From NCBI GenBank assembly GCA_937996625.1, contig CALKVA010000008.1, positions 45,721 to 109,720 of the forward strand: 64,000 bases of DNA. The letters are read 5' to 3'. Under the pieces are notes generated by a model. That model searched no databases, was not told where the DNA came from, and worked only from the letters and a program-made list of their open reading frames with translations. Below are positions 27,998-37,026 of the stretch, one piece after another. How positions within the stretch are numbered: position 1 is the stretch's first letter; each line of letters starts with the position of its first letter. A program made the translations under genes and the position numbers. Source of the DNA: UBA5951 sp009936885 (GTDB lineage Bacteria; Pseudomonadota; Alphaproteobacteria; Puniceispirillales; Puniceispirillaceae).

Positions 27998-28759
27998 ATG
28001 GCTGAAGAAGTTAAAAAAGTTGCTCTTATAACTGGGGGCGGCACTGGAATTGGACGGTCTGCTGCGTTAGCACTGCAGAAGGATGGTTTTCATGTAATTG
28101 TATGCGGGCGACGCGTCGAGCAGCTTGAAGAGACGGCATCTCTTGGTACAACTGACAAGCCAGCGATCACAGCAATTGCAGCAGATGTGACAAACGGCGC
28201 TTCTGTTAAATCGCTATTCTCAGAAATAGAAAACAGCTATGGCAGATTAGATATCTTATTTAATAATGCAGGCATGGGCGCTCCTCGTGTTGAGTTGGAT
28301 GAGCTAGCTGAAGATGCATGGCGTAACTGCGTAGATGTCAATCTAACTGGCAGTTTTCTATGCGCACAAGCAGCGTTTAAAATCATGAAATCTCAATCCC
28401 CTCAAGGGGGCCGAATTATTAATAATGGCTCTATTAGTGCACACGCACCAAGACCTAATACCATCGCATATACAGCTACAAAACATGCCATTACTGGCAT
28501 GACAAAAACAATCGCTCTGGATGGCAGAGCCTATTCAATTGCTTGTTCACAATTAGATATTGGAAATGCAGATACAGCTATTGGTAATAGATTTACCAAA
28601 GGAGTGCCTCAGGCTAATGGAGAGATAATGGTTGAACCTGTGATTGAATCTGATGAATGCGGACGTGCAGTTGCCTATATGGCAAGCCTTCCTCTTGATA
28701 CAAATATTCTGAACATGACCATAATGGCAACAAATATGCCGTTTGTTGGAAGAGGCTAA
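27998..28759 (+). CDS. short-chain dehydrogenase/reductase (SDR) family protein
   Basis: The 253-residue enzyme has GGGTGIGRSAA near residues 14-24 (cofactor loop), NNAGMG, the active-site Ser in NNGSISAHAP, and YTATKHA (Tyr-x3-Lys). A Gly-Arg-Arg after strand 2 (CGRRVE) suggests preference for NADP or mixed use. GGAG precedes the ATG. Between the lactonase and dehydratase genes it may oxidise a sugar or hydroxyacid. Confidence 0.9.
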   Translation: MAEEVKKVALITGGGTGIGRSAALALQKDGFHVIVCGRRVEQLEETASLGTTDKPAITAIAADVTNGASVKSLFSEIENSYGRLDILFNNAGMGAPRVELDELAEDAWRNCVDVNLTGSFLCAQAAFKIMKSQSPQGGRIINNGSISAHAPRPNTIAYTATKHAITGMTKTIALDGRAYSIACSQLDIGNADTAIGNRFTKGVPQANGEIMVEPVIESDECGRAVAYMASLPLDTNILNMTIMATNMPFVGRG

Positions 28760-28850
28760 TCATATTAATAATAGCTCCTCTGGCTAATAATCAAGTCCTC
28801 CGATATGGCTATAAATGGGTAGATGACAAAAAGGCAGACTGGAAAAAAAG

Positions 28851-30542
28851 ATGGATGATAAAAAAACTGGGATTAAACAAAATCTAACAAATTACGGAGA
28901 TCTTGGTTTTTCCACATTTCTGCGCAAATCATTTATCAAAGGGTTAGGCTATTCTGATGAAATGCTGGATAAACCAATTGTTGGTATCATTAACACCTTC
29001 AGCGATTATAATTCCTGTCATGGAAATGTGCCTGATTTAATTCAAAGCGTAAGAGCTGGCATTTTGGCAAAAGGGGCTATTCCTCTTGAATTCCCCACAA
29101 TTTCTGTTCATGAAGCTTTTTCTTATCCAACTTCAATGTATCTTCGCAACCTTATGGCAATGGATACAGAGGAGATGATTAGAGCACAGCCTATGGATTC
29201 ATGTGTGCTTATTGGTGGTTGTGATAAAACGGTTCCTGCCCAATTAATGGGGGCCTTAAGCGTTGATATGCCTGTAATTCAGCTTGTAACTGGTCCAATG
29301 TTAACAGGCTCTCATAGGGGCGAGCGCGTAGGCGCATGCACAGATTGCCGGAGATTATGGGCTAAATTTAGAGCAGATGAAATCGATGAGGCAGAAATTA
29401 ATGAGGCCAATAATCAGCTTGTACCAACGGTTGGTACCTGCGGTGTGATGGGAACAGCTAGTACCATGGCGATGATTGCTGAAACACTTGGAATAATGCC
29501 ACCTGATTCTTCCTGCGCTCCTGCTGTATCTTCTGAGAGGCGCAGAATCTCTGAAAAAACAGGTCAGATAGCGGTTGATATCGCAATAAACAAACGCAGG
29601 CCAAGCAGTATCCTTACCGCAAAATCATTTGAAAATGCCTTAATGGTACTTCTTGCGATCGGGGGATCTACTAATGCCCTTATTCATCTTGCAGCAATTG
29701 CAGGGCGCATGGGTATAAAGCTGGATATGGAATCATTTGATGCGCTTTCGCGAACCATACCTGTTATTGTTGATTTAAAGCCTTCAGGTGAAGGGTATAT
29801 GGAAGATTTATATAAAGCAGGTGGTCTTCCGCGAATTCTTCTTGAATTGAAAGATAAGCTGCATCTTGATGTCTCCACCGTTACTGGAAAAACACTGAGG
29901 CAAACAATCGAGGAGACTGAGTTTTCATGGCAGCAAAATATTGTTAAATCAGCAGCAGACCCTATTTACCGCGAAGGCGGGATGGCCGTTCTTAAAGGCA
30001 ATCTTGCTCCAAATACAGCCATTATAAAACAATCTGCTGCAAGTGATAGTCTTCTTACTCACTCAGGGCGAGCGGTTGTGTTTGATGGGCTTGAAGATTT
30101 GGCAAACAGAATAGATAGCGAAGAGCTAGATGTTCATAAAGAGGATATCTTGGTGTTGAGATATATTGGACCCAAAGGAGCCCCTGGAATGCCAGAGGCA
30201 GGCCTAATTCCTATTCCAAAAAAGCTCGCACGACAAGGTGTCAAAGACATGGTTCGGATTTCGGATGGGCGTATGAGTGGAACGGCATCTGGCACTATCA
30301 TACTTCATGTTTGTCCAGAAGCAGCAGATGGTGGTCCGCTGGCGCTTGTCCAAACCGGCGATAAGATAAGCCTTGATGTAAATTCAAGAAGCCTGCATCT
30401 GCATGTAGAAGATAGTGAACTTGCCAGACGCCAAGAAACGCTTGATCTCAGGAGATTTATCGCCAAAAGGGGCTACCATAAATTATATATGGAACATGTC
30501 TTGCAGGCAGATGAAGGGGTGGATTTTGACTTTCTCGTTTAG
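28851..30542 (+). CDS. IlvD/Edd family dehydratase (sugar-acid dehydratase type)
   Basis: The 563-residue iron-sulfur dehydratase has three cluster cysteines in NSCHGNVPDL, IGGCDKTVPAQ and TVGTCGVMGTAST. GACTDCRRLW is typical of the pentonate/sugar-acid branch (L-arabinonate or D-xylonate dehydratase) rather than of biosynthetic IlvD. SDGRMSGTASGT near residue 470 is the substrate loop. No other ilv genes are close. It would convert an aldonate to a 2-keto-3-deoxy acid. Close in order to a lactonase and an SDR. Confidence 0.85.
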   Translation: MDDKKTGIKQNLTNYGDLGFSTFLRKSFIKGLGYSDEMLDKPIVGIINTFSDYNSCHGNVPDLIQSVRAGILAKGAIPLEFPTISVHEAFSYPTSMYLRNLMAMDTEEMIRAQPMDSCVLIGGCDKTVPAQLMGALSVDMPVIQLVTGPMLTGSHRGERVGACTDCRRLWAKFRADEIDEAEINEANNQLVPTVGTCGVMGTASTMAMIAETLGIMPPDSSCAPAVSSERRRISEKTGQIAVDIAINKRRPSSILTAKSFENALMVLLAIGGSTNALIHLAAIAGRMGIKLDMESFDALSRTIPVIVDLKPSGEGYMEDLYKAGGLPRILLELKDKLHLDVSTVTGKTLRQTIEETEFSWQQNIVKSAADPIYREGGMAVLKGNLAPNTAIIKQSAASDSLLTHSGRAVVFDGLEDLANRIDSEELDVHKEDILVLRYIGPKGAPGMPEAGLIPIPKKLARQGVKDMVRISDGRMSGTASGTIILHVCPEAADGGPLALVQTGDKISLDVNSRSLHLHVEDSELARRQETLDLRRFIAKRGYHKLYMEHVLQADEGVDFDFLV

Positions 30543-30593
30543 CTTCGGGTCTGGTTTTGTTTTTGGTACGCTGAATGACTAGAACTATCTGCT

Positions 30594-31499
30594 ATGAATT
30601 CTAATATATTTATTGGCGTATTATGGATGGTATTAACAACCATTTGTTTTTCGCTAACGCTGACAGTTGTTCGCTATATCGGAACAGATATGCCAGCAAC
30701 ACAAGCTGCATTTATTCGTTATTTGTCAGGTGCAATCATACTGGCACCTTTCTGGCTGCCTGTTATGCGGCGATTATTAATAGATACAAAAAACCAACCA
30801 TCAGAAGCCATAAAGATGAAACGAAAAAGTCTACGATTCTTTGTTTTGCGCGGGGCTATTCATAGTATAGCGGTAATTTTATGGTTTTATGCAACTATTC
30901 ATATTCCAATTGCCGAAGTCACCGCTATTGGATATTCAATTCCTCTTTATGTTACAATCGGGGCAGCTTTGTTTTTTGGCGAGCATTTAAAGCCATACCA
31001 CCTAATAGCACTTGGTATTGGATTTATAGGCGCGATGGTCATTATTAGACCTGGTTTTCAGCAAGTCTCTCTTGGACAATTGGCACAATTGCTTGCCTCC
31101 CCAATATTTGCAACTTCCTACCTGATGGCAAAACGCCTTTCTTTCAAAGAAAGCTCAATGGTTATTGTTGGTATGCTAAGCTTATTTGTATCTATGGCTC
31201 AAATACCAATGGTGCTGGTAGTATGGGAGAACCCAGATTTTTTTGATGTTATTTGTCTTGGGTTAGTAGCTATTTTAGCAACAACTGGGCATTATGCTAT
31301 GACACAATCTTTCCGCCTTACGCCAATGACGATTAGCCAACCTGTCACTTATTTGCAACTTGTCTGGGCAAGTATTATGGGCATTTATCTATTTGGTGAT
31401 AGGTTTGATATTTTTGTGATACTGGGCGGAGCCATGATAACACTCTCTGCCACTGTAATTGCGTATTTGGATACAAGAGCTCCAAAAGATGCTATTTAA
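30594..31499 (+). CDS. DMT superfamily (EamA-type) transporter
   Basis: The 301-residue protein has ten predicted membrane helices in two EamA repeats, with ITEVTAIGYSIPLY-like sequence in the first repeat and PMTISQPVTYLQLVWAS in the second. Such carriers export metabolites or import small organic solutes. The stop codon TAA overlaps the stop of the convergent matB gene in a shared TTAA. Confidence 0.85.
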   Translation: MNSNIFIGVLWMVLTTICFSLTLTVVRYIGTDMPATQAAFIRYLSGAIILAPFWLPVMRRLLIDTKNQPSEAIKMKRKSLRFFVLRGAIHSIAVILWFYATIHIPIAEVTAIGYSIPLYVTIGAALFFGEHLKPYHLIALGIGFIGAMVIIRPGFQQVSLGQLAQLLASPIFATSYLMAKRLSFKESSMVIVGMLSLFVSMAQIPMVLVVWENPDFFDVICLGLVAILATTGHYAMTQSFRLTPMTISQPVTYLQLVWASIMGIYLFGDRFDIFVILGGAMITLSATVIAYLDTRAPKDAI

Positions 31500-33043
31500 T
31501 CGCTTTCAAATAAAGTCTTGAACTGATCTCTCAATAAATTTTTCTGGACTTTTCCCATACTATTTCTTGGCAGTGATGACACGAACGCCACATGTTTTGG
31601 GCGTTTGTAATTCACAAGCTGGCTAGATAAGTAATTTACCACATCTGTTTGTGAAAGCTCGGCATCTTGTTGGGTAACAATAACCGCAATAACGGCCTCT
31701 CCAAAATCTGCATGAGGAACACCGACAACTGCACTCTCACTCACCTGTGTCAGCTCGTCCAAAACTGTTTCAATCTCTTTAGGGTAGATATTAAATCCCC
31801 CAGAAATGATTAAATCCTTCTCTCTGCCAACGATGGAGATATAGCCATCCTCATCACGGCAAGCAAGATCCCCTGATATGAAATATCCATCAGAGCGAAA
31901 TTCTGCTGCTGTTTTTTCGGGATTCTGCCAATAGCCTGTAAATAGGTTCGGACCCTTCATCTCAAGACTTCCAACCTCACCTTCAGCAACCTCCTCCATC
32001 GTCTCTCCTGAGGTTATACGCACAGTTATACCGTCAAGCGGCATACCTACTGTACCAGCTTTTCTTGTTCCATCATAGGGGTTTGAGGTAATCATGTTCG
32101 CTTCTGTCATACCGTAGCGTTCCAGAATCGCATGACCTGTTTTCTGGGTCCATTCTTCATGTGTTTGCGCCAATAAGGGCGCTGAACCAGACACAAATAA
32201 ACGCATATTCTGAGCCGCCGAAGATAAATCAGGATGCTGAAGCAAGCGTGTATAGAATGTAGGAACGCCCATTAGCGAGGTAGCTGACGGCATCGCTTGG
32301 ATAACTTTTTCTGTATCAAATTTATCCATAAACAGCATTTCAGCACCACTTACCAATGCAACATTAGTAGCCACAAATAGCCCATGAGTATGAAAAACAG
32401 GTAGAGCATGTATTAACACATCCTGCGCACTAAACTTCCACTGCCTGCATAGCGTTGATGCATTTGAGCCTAATGCACGGTGAGGTATCATTGCGCCCTT
32501 TGGTCTTCCTGTTGTGCCAGATGTATATAAAATAGCTGCTATATCTTCTTCCTGCCGCTCAGCAACAGAAGTAAATTTAACATTCTTCGAATTTATATCT
32601 TCATAGAATGAACCAGACTTATCAGCACCCATACTATATATAAAAGGAACATTTGATTCGCGTGCGATTTGGAATAATGTTTCCATTCTATCAAGCATGC
32701 AGACAAAAATGGTGGGCTGAGAATCATTCAAATAATAAGATACTTCTGTATCTGTAAAATCAGGATTTAGCGGGATATAGATTCCACCTGCCATTATCAC
32801 AGCTACATATAAACACAAGCTGTCTGACGATTTTGGTGTTTGAACAACTATCCTGTCACCTGCCTTTAATCCTAAATTTTGAAAAAAAGCACAATAGCGC
32901 TCGCAAATGGCAAAAAATGCCTCTCTGGTTATGGGCGCATCACCATTAGCAAAACGAATGAGCGTAGCATCTGGAGAATCAGCTAGGTGAGTGGCCAGAA
33001 GATTGATAAGAGCATTAGGTGAATAAGAAGAAGATGGGTACAT
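31496..33043 (-). CDS. matB: malonyl-CoA synthetase (acyl-adenylate-forming ligase)
   Basis: The 515-residue ANL-family enzyme has the AMP-binding loop YTSGTTGRPKGAM, ALPVFHTHGLFVATN, AILERYGMTEANMITSNPY and GREKDLIISGGFNIYPKEIE; the final catalytic lysine lies in PRNSMGKVQKN. The HTHGLF and RYGMTE-NM-TSNPY combination is characteristic of MatB, which makes malonyl-CoA (or methylmalonyl-CoA) from free acid, ATP and CoA. No malonyl-CoA decarboxylase (matA) or dicarboxylate carrier (matC) is adjacent. Confidence 0.86.
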   Translation of the reverse strand: MYPSSSYSPNALINLLATHLADSPDATLIRFANGDAPITREAFFAICERYCAFFQNLGLKAGDRIVVQTPKSSDSLCLYVAVIMAGGIYIPLNPDFTDTEVSYYLNDSQPTIFVCMLDRMETLFQIARESNVPFIYSMGADKSGSFYEDINSKNVKFTSVAERQEEDIAAILYTSGTTGRPKGAMIPHRALGSNASTLCRQWKFSAQDVLIHALPVFHTHGLFVATNVALVSGAEMLFMDKFDTEKVIQAMPSATSLMGVPTFYTRLLQHPDLSSAAQNMRLFVSGSAPLLAQTHEEWTQKTGHAILERYGMTEANMITSNPYDGTRKAGTVGMPLDGITVRITSGETMEEVAEGEVGSLEMKGPNLFTGYWQNPEKTAAEFRSDGYFISGDLACRDEDGYISIVGREKDLIISGGFNIYPKEIETVLDELTQVSESAVVGVPHADFGEAVIAVIVTQQDAELSQTDVVNYLSSQLVNYKRPKHVAFVSSLPRNSMGKVQKNLLRDQFKTLFESD

Positions 33044-33347
33044 GGCTGCTTTTTTTCAGATAAATTGTTTTGAAGGCTAGAAAATCCTAAAAAATACAAA
33101 GATAATCTCATTTTTTACTGTGTTTTCTTATAACAGCAACATATCAGAACTTCATCTTTTTATTTCAGCCTATACATTATAGCCTTTTCATTTCGGCCTA
33201 TTTATTTCAAGATGAAAAAAAACGTTGCAGCTGAAACATTTTTTTTACAAATAAAATATTTTCTTGTTGATCTAAACGAATGCGATGCTAAGCTTATTAT
33301 CGATAATCTTAGTGATGTTACTTTAAATATTCACCATGGGGGAAAAT
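33044..33347. other. divergent intergenic gap upstream of the NitT/TauT-type ABC operon
   Basis: This AT-rich stretch lies between matB and the divergent ABC operon. The only clear elements are the perfect 12-base palindrome at 33296-33307 and the GGGGGA ribosome site at 33338-33343. No riboswitch-like fold (TPP, FMN or others) could be recognised, and no coding frame. Confidence 0.4.
33296..33307. promoter_or_regulatory. putative operator, perfect palindrome ATTATCGATAAT (site d)
   Basis: The most symmetrical copy of the family, 12 bases reading the same on both strands, 41 bases before the chosen ATG of the ABC ATPase gene (33348), the same spacing as site c before its gene. Confidence 0.55.
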
Positions 33348-34139
33348 ATGGCCGCGTCTGCTAAAAAGGCAGAAGACCTTTCACAATTTGGTCAAACTGT
33401 TATAGAAGGAAAAAATGTAACAAAAATCTTCGGAGAAACTGTTACAGCACTCGAAGGAGCTAATTTTGATATCCAAGCTGGTGAATTTATTTCACTCGTT
33501 GGACCTAGCGGTTGTGGTAAATCGACATTATTGCGCCTTGTGGCAGGATTAATTGAAAAAACTTCTGGTGATGTTAAAGTTAACGATGATTTAGTGACCA
33601 AACCACGAACTGATATTGGTATGATGTTTCAGAAAGCGGTGCTACTTGATTGGCGTACAGCGATAGAAAATGTTCTATTGCCATCTGAAATGAAACACCG
33701 AATTACTCAAGAAGACAAAGATAAAGCGATGGCCTCCCTTGAGCTTGTTGGATTGAAGGGATTCGAATTTCATTTTCCAAAGCAATTATCAGGCGGAATG
33801 CAGCAACGTGTAGCACTCGCAAGGCTTATTCAAACAGGCGCTGATATTATGCTAATGGATGAACCTTTTGGTGCTCTTGATGAATTCACAAGAGAGCGCT
33901 TGAACGTTGAGTTAATGCGTATTGTCGGTGAACTAAAAGCAACAACATTGTTTGTGACACACAATATTCAAGAAGCAATTTACCTTGCGGACAGAGTGAT
34001 GGTTATGACACCACGCCCTGGAAAAATAGCAGAGATTATCGAAGTCAAGTTCGAACGTCCAAGAGATATATCTATTCAGACCAGTCGTGAATTTAATATA
34101 ATCATAGAGCAGGTGAGAGACACGTTGGGGAGTCATTGA
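33348..34139 (+). CDS. ABC transporter ATPase, nitrate/sulfonate/taurine type (SsuB/TauB-like)
   Basis: About 263 residues with Walker A GPSGCGKSTLL, a Q-loop in MMFQKAVLLDWRT (with the LLDWR sequence usual in NitT/TauT ATPases), signature LSGGMQQRVALAR, Walker B IMLMDEPFGALD and the switch VTHNIQEA. I chose ATG 33348, five bases after GGGGGA; ATG 33336 is also in frame but lacks a ribosome site. First gene of a four-gene import operon closed by a strong terminator. Confidence 0.92.
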   Translation: MAASAKKAEDLSQFGQTVIEGKNVTKIFGETVTALEGANFDIQAGEFISLVGPSGCGKSTLLRLVAGLIEKTSGDVKVNDDLVTKPRTDIGMMFQKAVLLDWRTAIENVLLPSEMKHRITQEDKDKAMASLELVGLKGFEFHFPKQLSGGMQQRVALARLIQTGADIMLMDEPFGALDEFTRERLNVELMRIVGELKATTLFVTHNIQEAIYLADRVMVMTPRPGKIAEIIEVKFERPRDISIQTSREFNIIIEQVRDTLGSH

Positions 34140-34143
34140 TTAG

Positions 34144-35001
34144 ATGTCCTATTCAACGAGCCAACAAACCAAAAATATTAGCTTATTTAAGACACTACCA
34201 TTCCATTTGCTCATATTTGCTGCGCTTATTGTGATTTGGGAATTGACAAATCTCTACGGGTTTGAGGACCAAATTCAAGCGGATATGATTGCACCAAGAC
34301 CAACTAACATTGTTCTTGCCATGCTTGATATTTTCATTGTCGATAAAACAGTTTGGAAACATCTGATATCTACTTTTCAAAAAGCTTTGTTAGGCGCAAG
34401 TATTGGTACTGCAATAGGTATGGGTTTAGCGATTGCAGCGACACTTAGCCTGACCTTCAGAAAATACATAAAGCCTTGGATTATTTTAATGGAAGCAACA
34501 CCTAGAATTGCTGTTGGTCCCATCTTTGTCGCTCTTTTAGGGTTCGGATTATGGTCAGCAGTTGCACTTGCTGCATTAGTTGCGTTCTTCGGCCCATTTG
34601 TAAATACGTTTCAAGGATTAATGGAAGTTGATGATGAAGCAGAAGAGATGTTTCGCTCTCTTGGAGCATCACGGTTTCAGACATTCTGGAAGTTAAGATT
34701 TGCGTCCGCTATGGAACTAATATCAGCTGGTTGGAAACTTGCTACTGCTTCTGCATTTGGCGGCGCACTTGTTGCTGAATTTATTCAAGCAAGTGAGGGA
34801 ATGGGCGTTCTAATTGCGCAATATGTGATCATGATTACCATGGATTACGCATTTGCAGGACTTTTATCCGTTACTATATTTGGATTTATATTATTTAAAA
34901 TAATGGATTATTTCGACTACCGTCTGATTTTTTGGAAAAATGATTATCTTCTTTTAAAAGAAAGTGAAAAAAGACGCAAGAAAGCAGGGATTGTATCATG
35001 A
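34144..35001 (+). CDS. ABC transporter permease, NitT/TauT type (SsuC-like)
   Basis: The 285-residue inner-membrane subunit has about six hydrophobic segments and an EAA loop near EEMFRSLGASRFQTFWKLRF. It begins four bases after the ATPase stop and overlaps the next permease gene by four bases (ATGA). Two different permease genes suggest a heterodimeric channel, where most SsuC-type systems use one gene. Confidence 0.9.
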   Translation: MSYSTSQQTKNISLFKTLPFHLLIFAALIVIWELTNLYGFEDQIQADMIAPRPTNIVLAMLDIFIVDKTVWKHLISTFQKALLGASIGTAIGMGLAIAATLSLTFRKYIKPWIILMEATPRIAVGPIFVALLGFGLWSAVALAALVAFFGPFVNTFQGLMEVDDEAEEMFRSLGASRFQTFWKLRFASAMELISAGWKLATASAFGGALVAEFIQASEGMGVLIAQYVIMITMDYAFAGLLSVTIFGFILFKIMDYFDYRLIFWKNDYLLLKESEKRRKKAGIVS

Positions 35002-35834
35002 AAACAGTAAGCTTTTTGGTATCGTTTTTAAAATATTCACTTAGTTTTATCCTAGTCCTTGGTTTATGGGAAGTGTACGCAAGATATGGAGGACTAAATG
35101 AGTTATTTTTGCCTCGCCCATCAAAAATTGGAGCTAAGCTATATAGCCTTTTCGTAAAGTTTGAAGTCATCGAGCAAGGCACGATATATTGGCATTTTTT
35201 TGCAACGCTAGCACAAATGAGTATCGGATTTGTTTACGGAATAACGATTGGAACAACATTAGCGGTACTAGCAGCGTTTAACGAAACATTTAGAAGATAT
35301 GTTGCCCCTTATGCAGTTGTCTTTAATGTAACACCTGGTATTGCGGTTCTTCCATTAATTATTGCTTGGTTCGGTTTTGGCTGGGAATCCAAGATTGCTT
35401 TGGCAACATTGGTATGTTTCTTCCCACCATTTATTAATACATTAACTGGTTTGTTAAAGAAGAATGACGAAGCGATTGAGCTGTTTCAGACAATTGGTGC
35501 AACTCAGTCACAATATTTCTGGAAGCAACAACTTCCAAATGCATTACCCGAGGTTTTTGCTGGATTAAAACTTGCAATCACGACAGCGTTACTTGGCACG
35601 ATTGTAGCGCAGTTTGGATCAGCAACTGAAGGGGTAGGAATTCTAATGCAGCGATTTGCGTTTAGGCTAGATATGGCTGGCTCGTTCGCTTCATTAGTTA
35701 CGATGGCTATCATGGGTCTATTAGTTTTCACCATTGCAGAAGTGATGGACAGACGTATCGTGTTTTGGCGTGATGCCAAAGGTCTAGAGCGGGTGTCCAA
35801 AAAGAAGCAACGTAAACTAATGGTCAATGGGTAG
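34998..35834 (+). CDS. ABC transporter permease, NitT/TauT type (second subunit)
   Basis: The 278-residue permease is homologous in layout to the preceding one. It has an N-terminal membrane helix, WEVYARYGGLNELFLPRPSK (the typical P-rich turn after it), and an EAA loop near IELFQTIGATQSQYFWKQQL. It is translationally coupled to the previous gene and followed by the binding-protein gene. Confidence 0.9.
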   Translation: MKTVSFLVSFLKYSLSFILVLGLWEVYARYGGLNELFLPRPSKIGAKLYSLFVKFEVIEQGTIYWHFFATLAQMSIGFVYGITIGTTLAVLAAFNETFRRYVAPYAVVFNVTPGIAVLPLIIAWFGFGWESKIALATLVCFFPPFINTLTGLLKKNDEAIELFQTIGATQSQYFWKQQLPNALPEVFAGLKLAITTALLGTIVAQFGSATEGVGILMQRFAFRLDMAGSFASLVTMAIMGLLVFTIAEVMDRRIVFWRDAKGLERVSKKKQRKLMVNG

Positions 35835-35892
35835 GCAAAAAAAGTGAAGACCTTAATGTGAGGTTTTTAAAATGAGCGTAAGGGAGAAAAAT

Positions 35893-36942
35893 ATGCTTAA
35901 AAAAATATTAGCGACCGCGATAGCAGTTGCAGTGATATCGCCAATGTCAGCTATGGCTGGCGGACACCTGGATAAAATCACAATTATCCAACCTTCTTAT
36001 CCGTCAATGATTTTCTGGCCGTCACATATCAGTGCACAGCTAGGATTTTATGAGGAGCAAGGTATTGACCCAACATATCTTGATGGTGATACAACCGTTC
36101 CATATCAGGCTTTCCTATTAAATGGACAAGCTGACTTTGCAATGCTTGACGGCCCTCAGGTTTTCCAGGGTGCCGCTGCAGGTATGGGTTTAAAAACTGC
36201 CTATTCAGTTCATAGTTCAGCACCAGAGGGTGTTTATGTAAATGATGATAGCCCACTTCAAAGCGTAACTGAGCTAAAAGGTAAGACTGTTGGTCTTGCA
36301 TCAGACCGTGACCTTGCTTCTCTAAAAGTTGCATTAGCTCATGCTGATTCAAATACTGATGGTATTAGCACAGTTGTTGTTGGTGACGCGGGTCCTACAT
36401 TGGCAAACGTATTTCTAAAAGGAACAGCTGCTGCATTCGCAGGTTCAATTTCTGACTTGGCAGCACTTGCAACCAAAGGTGTTATTGTAAGAGATATCAC
36501 ACCTCCATCAGCAAAAGTTGCTCCTGCAAACACATATGCTGTTAACGGCGCAACAATGATGGATAACTATGACAAATATTGTCGTTTCCTAAAAGCATAC
36601 TCAATGGGTGTGCACGTTGGTCATTACAACCTAGATATCATTGCAGCTATGTCAAAGGCACCTGATGGTTCGCCAGCACAGTGGGAAGTTGAATCAGTGG
36701 GTAATTCCTACTTAGCAGCTGTGGCAAAACTTCAGTTACCACCAGAAGGTGACACATTATATGGCTTGGTAGCTGAGTCTGCATGGCTTACAGTTAACAA
36801 TGATATGAAGATGATCGGTGCAGTAGACGCAGATTATGATACAAATGATTATCTTACACACGTATTCGAAGGCTGTGCAAACAACTTCGATCGTGCGGCA
36901 GTTGAAGCAGCTGCTGATGCATGGATGGCTAAAAACGGTTAA
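35893..36942 (+). CDS. ABC transporter substrate-binding protein, NMT1/THI5-like
   Basis: About 349 residues. The ATG at 35893 is preceded by AGGGAG and starts a clean signal peptide (MLKKILATAIAVAVISPMSA, cleavage near MAG). An in-frame ATG at 35872 would add seven residues before it and is less likely. FWPSHISAQLGFYEEQGIDP is the standard NMT1/THI5 N-lobe sequence found in binding proteins for thiamine precursors, riboflavin, sulfonates, nitrate and aromatic acids. The ligand cannot be assigned. Last gene of the importer operon. Confidence 0.88.
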   Translation: MLKKILATAIAVAVISPMSAMAGGHLDKITIIQPSYPSMIFWPSHISAQLGFYEEQGIDPTYLDGDTTVPYQAFLLNGQADFAMLDGPQVFQGAAAGMGLKTAYSVHSSAPEGVYVNDDSPLQSVTELKGKTVGLASDRDLASLKVALAHADSNTDGISTVVVGDAGPTLANVFLKGTAAAFAGSISDLAALATKGVIVRDITPPSAKVAPANTYAVNGATMMDNYDKYCRFLKAYSMGVHVGHYNLDIIAAMSKAPDGSPAQWEVESVGNSYLAAVAKLQLPPEGDTLYGLVAESAWLTVNNDMKMIGAVDADYDTNDYLTHVFEGCANNFDRAAVEAAADAWMAKNG

Positions 36943-36964
36943 TCTAGCATTATAAAATAGATTT

Positions 36965-36996
36965 GGGCGCTTGAGTTATATCAAGCGCCCTTTTTT
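36965..36996 (+). terminator. rho-independent terminator of the ABC operon
   Basis: Perfect 10-bp stem GGGCGCTTGA / TCAAGCGCCC with a six-base loop and six T residues, 22 bases after the binding-protein stop. The clearest intrinsic terminator in the window. The reverse side has AAAT, so weak action on the convergent FAH gene is possible. Confidence 0.95.
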
Positions 36997-37026
36997 ATGC
37001 GTAAAATCATGCTTAATTAAAATTGA

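Noticed and set aside
27990..28003. Sequence AATATCGATGG at the SDR start as another operator copy
   Set aside because: It only shares ATCGAT with the motif, contains the ATG start codon, and lacks the second half of the palindrome.
33044..33295. Possible riboswitch upstream of the NMT1/THI5-type ABC operon
   Set aside because: I looked for TPP, FMN and purine aptamer core sequences and found none; the gap is plain AT-rich sequence apart from the palindrome.
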